64,000 bases of DNA from Castanea sativa. Its lineage: Eukaryota > Streptophyta > Magnoliopsida > Fagales > Fagaceae. The notes below the pieces were generated by a model that had not been told where the DNA came from, did not search any database, and saw only the letters and a list, made by a program, of their open reading frames with translations. Shown here piece by piece: positions 56,357-64,000 of the stretch. Location of the stretch: positions 14,838,835 through 14,902,834 of the forward strand of contig NC_134018.1 of the NCBI RefSeq assembly GCF_040712315.1, written 5' to 3'. Within the stretch, counting starts at the first letter, position 1, and each line of letters opens with the position of its first letter. Both the position numbers and the translations under genes were made by a program.

Positions 56357-56745
56357 TTTATTTTTTTTTTTTTTTTTGAGAAACAATAGGACCACTAAAT
56401 TGGTGGTAACAAATGACATTGCCTTTTTAAGCTTTCAATAAACTCAAAGTAAAATAATTAAGAAGGGATTTGTTAACAAGCACCGGTTCGGTGCTTGTTA
56501 AGGTGAAAAATGACAAAAAAAAAATGTCAGAAAAAAGTCAAAAAGAACACTATACAGTACTTAATAAGTTGAAAATTTGACATAAAGGTGATTAAAGACA
56601 AAAAATTTTGTTAGAAAAAATATAAAAATATTGCTGTTAACGGGCACCTCAACGGGCACCTTGCGGTGCCCGTTAACACAACCCAGTTAAGAATGATAAA
56701 AGAACATATCATTGACAAACTTCCAATTGGTTCTACTTTTATTTA
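55840..56745. repeat. Reverse-complement paralogue of 7727-8400
   Basis: The homology is broken by a MITE (56465-56684) and by expansion of a (TA)n plus T-run at 56297-56379. Relative to the order before the proposed inversion it would be a direct repeat. Confidence 0.83.
56465..56684. mobile_element. 220-bp MITE, Mutator-like by its 9-bp duplication
   Basis: Ends GGGATTTGTTAAC/GTTAACACAACCC. Each end carries its own hairpin: TTAACAAGCACCG-3 nt-CGGTGCTTGTTAA at the left and a TTAACGGGCACC...GGTGCCCGTTAA pair at the right. Flanks AATTAAGAA (56456-56464) and AGTTAAGAA (56685-56693). The paralogue at 7776-7784 has the single empty site. Confidence 0.88.
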
Positions 56746-56749
56746 TTTA

Positions 56750-56803
<54 letters not shown>
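56750..56803. repeat. (ATT)n microsatellite
   Basis: About 17 consecutive ATT/TTA units. Confidence 0.95.
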
Positions 56804-56804
<1 letters not shown>

Positions 56805-58364
56805 TATGGGAGATTGGTTCTACAACGTCTACTTCTATAGAATGACATTCAACTATGGAAAGTATTTAAAAAACAATAATCATTTAAATACATAAAGTTA
56901 AAAAAAAAAAAAAAAGCCTTCTAGCATACATGTGAAGCTCTTATTATTATTATTTTTTTCTTTTAAAGATTAATAATTTTCAATCTTTAAAGTAATCACA
57001 TATATACCAATTGAATACACAAATAAGTATTCTTCTCAAAAAAAAAAAAAAAAGTAAATGGTTAAAATGTGCTAAAAAAGATTGAAAAATTCCCTAGGAA
57101 AGAAAGTTTGAAAAGACTTTGAAGTTGAATTTTTATTACATCAATATTGTAAAATAGAAAGAAGAAACCCAGCAACCAAAAAAAAAGAGAAACCTATGAT
57201 TTGTTGTAAAAATGTTGTGGACGTAGCACCTCTAAAAAAAAATGCGGTATCAGCCAAAAAATGCAAAAGTCTTGAAACACACAGTAAAATTATCATAAAA
57301 TTTGACATAGTCATCCACAAAAATTATTGGATCTCATTGCTTTTCCTTTTTCCCGTCTGACATAATTTACCACTTTCTTCTCATGGAATACTTTCCTTCT
57401 TTTTGTCAGAAATTTGCGGTGGTTAACGATAAAAATTATCTCAATTTTTGTTGTTGCAATTTTTATAGAAATGATTGTGGGAATTTATTGGAATTACATG
57501 TACATGATAATTGATAAATAGTTTTTTTTTTTAGCACTGAAAAAGTAAGTGTGTAAAAAAGTGAGTTAGTATATTATAAAAGATTTTTTTTTTTTTTTAA
57601 AGACCCAAACTCGTGTATTTTTTTAAAATTTTTGTACTTTCTTTGAAGAATTAAATTTATAAGTGAATAGAACAATTTGAAAACCAACAAAAGAGATATA
57701 CTATTTTGTAGGTAATATTTTAAGGATAAAGTTTCCTTACAAAATTAGTTGTAGCCTAAAATTACCACGTTACTTAATATCTATTTATTGGAGGTTAATT
57801 TTGACAAATTCACTATTGGATTACATCTTCTTTTTATATATTACATGCTTACAAAATTTTTAAAAAATTAAAGATCAATAGCTATGTCATCAATAAATTG
57901 TTTAAATTGCAGTTTTAAATTATGCATAAGATATAACCTTATAGATTATATAGTAAATAATATTCGATTGACACAAAATTTGACATGTGTATTTAGTGTA
58001 AAGAACATGCACTTCAACTGTTAGATTTTTAAAATATGTAGTAGTATTTATTTTATTGTACAAGGATGTAGCCTTAGGCTATAACTAATTTTTGTAGCTA
58101 AACTTTGTCCATGTTTTAATGAGAGTTAAAGATATATTTTTACAATTTTATCCTCTAATTATATCTTTGCTTCAACTTGGGGCATAGGACTATTTTTGAA
58201 TGATAAAAAATTTCTTCACAAATAAGGAAGTCCATTAAATAATAGTATAAAAAAAAACATATTCGAAAGGAAAAATAAAATCATGAATCAGCCAATAAGG
58301 TGGGTTTATAAATTTTCTTAGCAGCATCAACCTGATTGGTGAATAGAATATTGTTTATCAAAAA
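56804..58364. other. AT-rich region without recognisable gene
   Basis: A/T homopolymers and low-complexity DNA. The phrase 'aaaaatgttgtggacgtagc' near 57206 resembles the block-part A/B terminus (tattgtggacataaca), suggesting another distant copy of that end. Nothing else is identifiable. Confidence 0.45.
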
Positions 58365-58679
58365 TGTTTGGTTCTAAAAGTTTAGAAAAATTGGCCAACC
58401 GTGAGCACAAACTTATTTAGGTATAGATCTTAGAATCTATAGAGTTTATTAGACAATGCTCAAGATACTACTAGTCAAAATACAAGAACATTCAAGCTAC
58501 AGAAAGGAGAGTTTAAATTCTGTGAAGCCCGACCGATCGAAAATTAGATCTAACTAAATGAAAATCGCAGAAAATCAAATTTGACAGATTTAATTTCGGT
58601 CCAATAGGCCATTGACCAAGTAAGTGATTAAGGTTTCAGATCTATTTCAAATAGTATATAAAGAAAACCCTAAGGTGCT

Positions 58680-59860
58680 TGTAGAGAGGGAAAATTCCCG
58701 ACCTATCACAAGCTGACACATCATACTACCAAGTCCACAAAATACAACCAATTACAAAGCGCCACATATTGCTGTTAGATTTTGCCATCACTATTCAGAA
58801 ACCAATAGAAATTTGCCAAGTGTCATTGAAATAAAGGCATGAAACTGCATCAGCAGGTGTAAGCAATGACACAAGCAGCTCAGCAGGTGTAAGCAATGAC
58901 ACAAGCAGCTCCGCACATGTAAGCGATGACACAAGCAGCTCCGCACATGTAAGCGATGACACAAGCAGCCCTGCACGTGTAAGCGATGACACAAGCGGAC
59001 CAATCAAGCTGTGACAAGTGTCACCAATCAAACTCCGCCACGTGTCGCTCACCTACCCCTAAACTCCTATAAATAGAAGCCTTCCTAAGACATTTAAGAG
59101 ACAGACAGACACACACACAGACAGGACGGAGACAGAAGGAAGAAGAGATCTTGAGTTCAGAAATCCAGAAACTCTGCCGGAATCAAACCCCGAAGCCTCC
59201 AGGAATTTCAAGAACTTCAACCTCAAATACGGACAACATTCGAAGCAAAATCATCCAAACTACTCGTCCAGATCTCAAAGTTCATTGGAATCAAGCTCAA
59301 AAGCCTCCAGAAACCTCAACAAACCACAAATTGGTGAAGCTCTACGGATTCAAGCCTCCAAAGACCCGAAGAACTTCCACCACAAACCTTCAAATACGAA
59401 GAACAATCGAAGAGGAATCATCCAAATCATATTCCTAAATCTCAAAGTTCACTGGAATCAAGCTCAAAAGCTTCCAGAAACCTCAACAAACCATAAATCA
59501 ACGAAGCTCTACGGAATCAAGCCTCTAAAGCACCGAAGAACTTCCACCACAAACACGAAGAACACGAAGAACACACGAAGAACAAAGAATTTCTAACAAG
59601 CTCATAGCCAGAGATTCATTGTAATTCCGTTTCAAAGATCTTCGATCTATTCTTCAGCCAAATTGAAGAATATCTTATGTTCAAATCAAAATCACATTAC
59701 CACAATTCAAATCAATAAATCTTTCAAGGAGATCGAATCAGAGGATCACTCTTCTGTAATTACAGAGAATTGTACCACACATTTATCAATACAAATTCGT
59801 ATTTGTGAAACTATTTTACTTGTTTGATTTATTTCGAACTAAGAAATTTAGTCGTCTACA
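58680..59860 (+). mobile_element. Solo LTR, 1181 bp, with U3 tandem repeats
   Basis: TGTAGAGAGGG...GTCGTCTACA flanked by GTGCT on both sides (58675-58679 and 59861-59865). It has a 30-bp tandem array (58861-59000), a TATA box CTATAAATAG (59067-59076) and an A/C-rich downstream region with a 167-bp tandem repeat (tctcaaagttca at 59273 and 59440). Frames at 59151-59596 come from that repeat and show no domain. The family is not identified. Confidence 0.92.
58861..59000 (+). repeat. 30-bp tandem array, about 4.7 units
   Basis: Units 'aagcRatgacacaagcagcY' plus a variable 10-mer (cagcaggtgt, ccgcacatgt, ctgcacgtgt), exactly 30 bp apart. It ends about 67 bp before the TATA box, so it may act as a repeated upstream element of the LTR promoter. 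Confidence 0.92.
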
Positions 59861-60437
59861 GTGCTCTTGTGAGATTTAAAAGGTATTGTGCCTTCCTCTA
59901 TCAAAGTCACTGGCAGAAATCATTCTCATATCATTAGATTCAGTAGATCTGAAGTTGTTGCAACAAGATCAACAACTGCTGATGACCTAAACCTTCAAGG
60001 GTGGTCTTGGAGTCAATTGCTAAACTTTTGAGTGGGATCTCAAAGTCATAAACGTGGATGCTTGTGTTGTAGTAAATCCAAGGAGAAAATGAGTCCATGG
60101 ATTCGGATTTTGCATGTGGTCGTATCAGTAAGTTATTACTAGAGGTAGCAATAGATTTAGGGTTAAATTTGATTGTAAAAATTTCAATTCTCTTATAGTG
60201 GATTTGCTTTACCTTGAGGATTGCTAGGTCAAATTCTCCCCAGTTTTTACCTTGAAATGGTTCGTTTCATCGGTTTTCCTAGGTTATCATATTGATGTGT
60301 TATTTACTTTTCTGCTACTGTGCATGATATGACATATGCTTGTTTAACCTAGATCTAAATAATAAACTTAATAATCAAATTGATTATTTAATTAAGTTAA
60401 ACAATCTAGTTTAAGTGGTCTAAACAGAACAAGCAAG

Positions 60438-60449
60438 TGGTATCAGAGC
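60438..60449 (+). other. Primer-binding site (initiator tRNA-Met)
   Basis: Perfect TGGTATCAGAGC after the LTR end. Confidence 0.95.
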
Positions 60450-60503
60450 GGGTTCACTTTGATTGGATTAACGTCCTGAGTGAGATCCTTGATCCTTGCT
60501 ATC

Positions 60504-61330
60504 ATGGATAATTCTAAGTGTTTGTTTGCTCATATTTGTGATGATTTGAATAAAAAGGACACTATTGTTTCTGTTGACCTTATTGATGCTTATGAAACTC
60601 TTCGTAGGGATTTAACTAAATCTGTGAAAATTGTTAAAAAATTCAAGGAAGAGTTAAAATTCGCTAATCTTGAAAAAGAGAAATTGATTGTGAGATTAGA
60701 TGAATCTAATAAAAAGAAAGAATTTTTGAGAAATCAAATTTCCTCTCAAGATGAACAGATGAAAAGTTTGGAAAAAAAGGTAGCTAAGGCTGAAGCTAAA
60801 CTTGAAAATTTATCTATTACCAAACTTGCTATTGATAGAAAATCTATTTCTGTTTATGTTCCTATTAAGGCTAAAGAAAAATTTATATTCCTCATTTCAA
60901 GAGGAATCATAAAGAGAAGGCTTTTTTTGCTAAGTTGGATAAAGGTAAAAGTTCTTATGTAAATGCTAAAGTTTCTAAACCTAAGTCTAAACCTACTGCT
61001 AGAGTACAAAATAAATTTGTTTTTGTACATATCTATCACCTTTGTGGTGTTGTTGGTCATATTAGACCAAATTATTTTTTGTTGAGGCAAAAACCAAACT
61101 CTGAGACTAGATCTGCTATAAGGAATACTAATGTTCCTAAATTTGTTCCTGTTTGTCACTTTTGTGGTGTGTCTGGTCACATTCGTCCTAACTGTAATAA
61201 ATTGAAATTTAAGTATTCTGTGTTTCAGTCTAGGATATGTGATGATATATCTCTTGCTACAAGTCCTGATAAATTGTTTTATATGCTTTTCAAAAATTTA
61301 AGCTTGTTGGCTTGTGAAAGGAAATTATAG
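60504..61330 (+). pseudogene. Copia-like gag, one frameshift
   Basis: Starts MDNSKCLFAHICDDLNKKD, followed by a long coiled coil (about residues 25-115, e.g. LEKEKLIVRLDESNKKKE). The frame shifts near 60900-60940 into ...YHLCGVVGHIRPNYF (degenerate finger) and CHFCGVSGHIRPNC (intact CX2C..H..C finger), ending at 61330. It is the best-preserved gag of this type in the window. As in its relatives, no protease or pol motif follows. Confidence 0.83.
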
Positions 61331-62593
61331 GATTTCAGTCTCTTTCAGAAGAATTGTGTAATCTCTCAAATACACTCAGTTTCTCATGGTTTTTCACCTA
61401 CAAAGCCAAGATGTGTGCTATATGGGTGAGAAAAGTTGTGCTATGGTGAGTGTTGTTTACTTGTCCTTGATTTAATTCTTTCAATTATTTGTGGACATGC
61501 TTTCTTTTAGATTTTGGCTATTTTATTTTCATAGGTTGTTTTGCTTATATAAATAAATGAAAATAAAAATTAAAAAACCAAAGACCAAAAACATTGAAAA
61601 TTTTAAAAAAGAAAAAAATATTTTATTTTGTGTCTAGTTTTGTGTTTCTTGAGGATTACATGATTTATGATATCTCTCTCTTGATTTGGAACATGCTTGA
61701 TATTGTGGAAAAAAATAGAAAGTATGTGTTGCATAACTAAGTACATGAACTATTTCTGATTTTGTATGAGTATGTACTAGTTTGTACATGTACTCATAGG
61801 TTAATTAAGAAATTGGTATTTCTTGTTTGTGTACCCTCTATAGCTTAGTTGAGCACTGTCACGCATTATTGTTGCATTTTGTTCTTTTAGCATAATGTGT
61901 GCCTTTTGTTTTTGGTCAAATTTTTTTTTGAAAATACAAAATGATTTTTATTTTTGTATTATACATCTTCAAGTGTGTAATTGAGGTTGGCCTCTGAAAT
62001 TTTCATTTCATGACTGTGTACCTTGCTTAGCTTTGATGAGCTTTATTTTTCTGTACTTTGCTAATTTGTGTTATGTAGTGCTTAAGTTGTGTGAGTCGTT
62101 TATGGTTTTTAAACACATGCTCTTGATTTTGATGTCACGTTCTTTGGATTGTAAGGAATAAAAGCTCCTAGGAGAAAGGCATAAATAACCATCTCACCAC
62201 TGTTACTCGTCAATCATGAACACCTATGTGCAAATTATAAAAGTCATGCTCAATAAGGTGTATCACTTGCATAGCAAGATATTTAAGGTGTTGCTTTCAA
62301 AATAAATAAAATAAGGCAAAAGCAAAAGGAAAAACAAATAAATACATGCTTCAAAAGAAAAAGAAAAGCAAAAAAAAAAAAAAAATGCATGGTTGCAAGT
62401 GTGTTTTCTAGGAGATGTAAGAGTTATATAATGTAACTCTTTAGGTAATAGTCACTCTCAAACTTCTTAATTGCACACACACTTGAATTCTTCACACTCT
62501 CTCACACACACAACCCTTACATAATTCCCACCTAAATATAAAGTATCTAATTGTTGAAATACAGCAAATTTGGCATGTAATAAAGTCAACAAA
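61331..62593 (+). other. Internal spacer of the copia-like element
   Basis: Non-coding. 'cttgatttaattctttcaat' occurs at about 61468, the phrase also seen in the other elements. It has A-rich runs. The related text 'ggagatgta.gagttatat..tgta' occurs at 62413 here and at 51609 in the 47646 element, showing that spacers are homologous. Confidence 0.55.
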
Positions 62594-63449
62594 TGGTTGA
62601 ATAATTCAACCTTACATTAACCTAATTTATTAACCAAGTGATTACTTAGATTAATTTTCAGATCTAGGTTAAATACAAATAAATCATATCATGTAAAGAT
62701 GCAGAAAAGAAAAGAACACCGTGATATGATGACTTAGGAAAGCTAATGAAACTAACTGTTTCAAGGTAAAAACTTGTGGAGGATTTGACCTAGCTATCCT
62801 CATGGTAAAGTAAATTCACTATAATAGAATTGAAGTTTTTACAAAAGATTTAACCCTAAATCTATTGCTACCTCGTGTAGTAACTTACTGACATGACCAC
62901 GAGCAAGCTCCGAATCCACAGACTCCTTCTTTTCTTGGATTTATAGCAACATAAGCCATCTTGCTTGTAACTTTGAGATCCCACTCAAAGGTTTCAGATC
63001 ACCCTTAGTAATGATCTTGATGCAGCAATTATGTCCTACCAATGCTTGATTGCAGTTTTGGCTTCGGTAGATTCTTGTGTAGTTAAAAGGTACAAAACCT
63101 CTCAAATCTCACAAAGAGTAACACATTAGTCTTCTTCAGCAGCCTCAAAACATGGTTAGAGTTTTCCTTTTATATGTGGAGAAGTTTAGATGAAACCCTA
63201 AACATTTTCGCAGTTAAAATTCTGTAGAAAACTGTGCCTACGATTTTCGATCGATCAAGCCGAATTCTCGATTGGTCAAGATAAACAGAACTTCACTTCC
63301 TTTTTTGCAATCAGCTAGACTTCAAAACTTGAAACAACCTTATTTAAGCATTGCCTAAACACTTAGACTAGACATTTTTTGTTCTCAGTTTACCAACACA
63401 ATACAACAATGATTCTAAATATTTAATTCTAAATTTTTAGAACCTAACA
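62594..63449 (-). mobile_element. LTR (probably solo), minus strand; left boundary approximate
   Basis: On the minus strand it begins TGTTAGGTTCTAAAAATTT and matches the 859-971-bp copia-like LTR group, with 'gatcgatcgaaaat' near a TATA-like 'acatataaaaggaaa' (about 63163-63177). No primer site or gag adjoins. A matching 5-bp duplication could not be found, so either one end is eroded or the left edge is misplaced. Confidence 0.7.
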
Positions 63450-63867
63450 ATGTCTTTTTAGTTTTCCCCACCTCCTAAATTTTCCCCAAAATTATTTTTC
63501 CCAAAACTTATTTTGTTTTTCCTATTTTTATAGGGGGAGAAAGTTGTTTTTAAAACCTATGCTTTTCATAGGGGGAGTTGCCTCTATTTTCTATAGAGCT
63601 GATTTTTTTTTCTTGATTCTCTATTCTCTATTTGTGTATGTTTATCTTCTACCTTCTGATTTGGTTGTCTTTGTCAATACGTGACAAAAAGTGGGAGAAA
63701 TAGATGAAATTTGGAAAAAAAAAAAATTTAACTGTTTTATTTAGGGGGAGATGACACTGTTTTTTAAAATGGGAGAAAATAAATATTTTTTTTATGTATC
63801 TAACTTAGGGGGAGAGTTAGTTTGCATATTTGTTATTTGCTTATGGTTTTATATTTGTTATTATTGT
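63450..63867 (+). other. 3' internal region of the copia-like element
   Basis: Purine-rich phrases 'atagggggagttg', 'gtgacaaaaagtgggagaaa' and 'taacttagggggagagttag' resemble the region before the 3' LTR of the 47646 element. No recognisable ORF2 lies between gag and here. Confidence 0.5.
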
Positions 63868-64000
63868 TGTTAAGACATATGTGATTCATGTTAGGAACAT
63901 ATGTCAATATTTTATGTAATTGGCTAATCCTTTTGACAAAACGCACTTTATTTGTAATTGGGTAGATCTAAGATGTGTTTAATGATTCAAGAAACAAGGT
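63868..64000 (+). mobile_element. Start of another LTR (TGTTAAGACATATG family), truncated by window edge
   Basis: Matches the first ~130 bp of the LTR at 47646 ('gacaaaacgcacttta.ttgt' and 'gggtagatcta'). It is not the 58365 family, so it should be a separate insertion rather than that element's own 3' LTR. Confidence 0.85.

Larger units (their letters stand above)
58365..60435 (+). mobile_element. 5' LTR of a copia-like element, split by a solo LTR
   Basis: Starts TGTTTGGTTCTAAAAG, is interrupted at 58680-59860 by another LTR, and ends 'aacagaacaagca' two bases before a perfect primer site (60438-60449). Net length is about 885 bp. It matches the solo LTR 14021-14945 (minus). A TATA-like 'agtatataaagaaaac' lies at 58653-58668, just upstream of the nested insertion. 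Confidence 0.85.

Noticed and set aside
58861..59000. Regular 30-bp repeats resembling a CRISPR array
   Set aside because: The units are contiguous with no unique spacers, lie inside an LTR next to a TATA box, and the genome is a plant's.
58791..59052. Repetitive Cys/His/Leu-rich minus-strand ORFs (CLCHRLHV-type repeats)
   Set aside because: They are translations of the 30-bp tandem array in the LTR and show no independent coding evidence.

Overview
The window looks like nuclear DNA of a eudicot plant, probably a woody species (a Fagales tree such as oak is a guess from the style of its repeats). It is AT-rich, full of microsatellites, has one intron-containing host gene, and carries Ty1/copia-like, Ty3/gypsy (Tekay-type) and Tat-like LTR sequences, tRNA-derived SINEs and foldback/MITE DNA elements. 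I see no rRNA, functional tRNA, CRISPR or prokaryotic features.

The only convincing host gene is a three-exon bHLH transcription factor at 16407-19039 (+), of the subgroup Ib type that includes Arabidopsis ORG2/ORG3/bHLH100/bHLH101 and acts in iron-deficiency signalling. Nearly everything else is mobile DNA, much of it nested.

Layout: 1-3350 holds an LTR end, a 313-bp tandem duplication and a foldback element. 3352-4919 holds two half-LTRs. 4920-16030 holds two copies of a duplicated block, a long-TIR element, two foldbacks and a hAT-like element containing two solo LTRs. 16.3-19.0 kb is the bHLH gene. 20334-27078 is a minus-strand non-autonomous copia-like element (gag plus a 'putative plant transposon protein' ORF, no pol). 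27079-37309 is a degenerate Tekay chromovirus whose pol is split by a solo LTR that itself contains a solo LTR. 37310-42185 is the other part of the duplicated block, with SINEs and a 2.5-kb solo LTR. 42186-46834 holds Tat-like and copia-gag remnants. 46835-55617 is a copia-type LTR interrupted by a complete 7.75-kb gag-plus-ORF2 element. 55.6-58.4 kb holds MITEs and a block homologous to 7.7-8.4 kb. 58365-64000 is a further gag-only copia-like element with two nested LTRs.

The main result is a reconstructed rearrangement. Segment 4920-37309 (about 32.4 kb, including the bHLH gene) appears inverted relative to the ancestral order. Re-inverting it rejoins, at the same two points, a split copia LTR, a split Tekay LTR and a split duplicated block. 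It also puts two pairs of target-site duplications (AACTG/CAGTT and AAAGA/TCTTT) back in register. Both breakpoints lie on a shared ATTT/AAAT tetranucleotide. This is either a real inversion or an assembly flip, and spanning reads can decide. The window also gives seven TG...CA solo LTRs with 5-bp duplications, and several insertions whose empty sites survive in paralogous copies.
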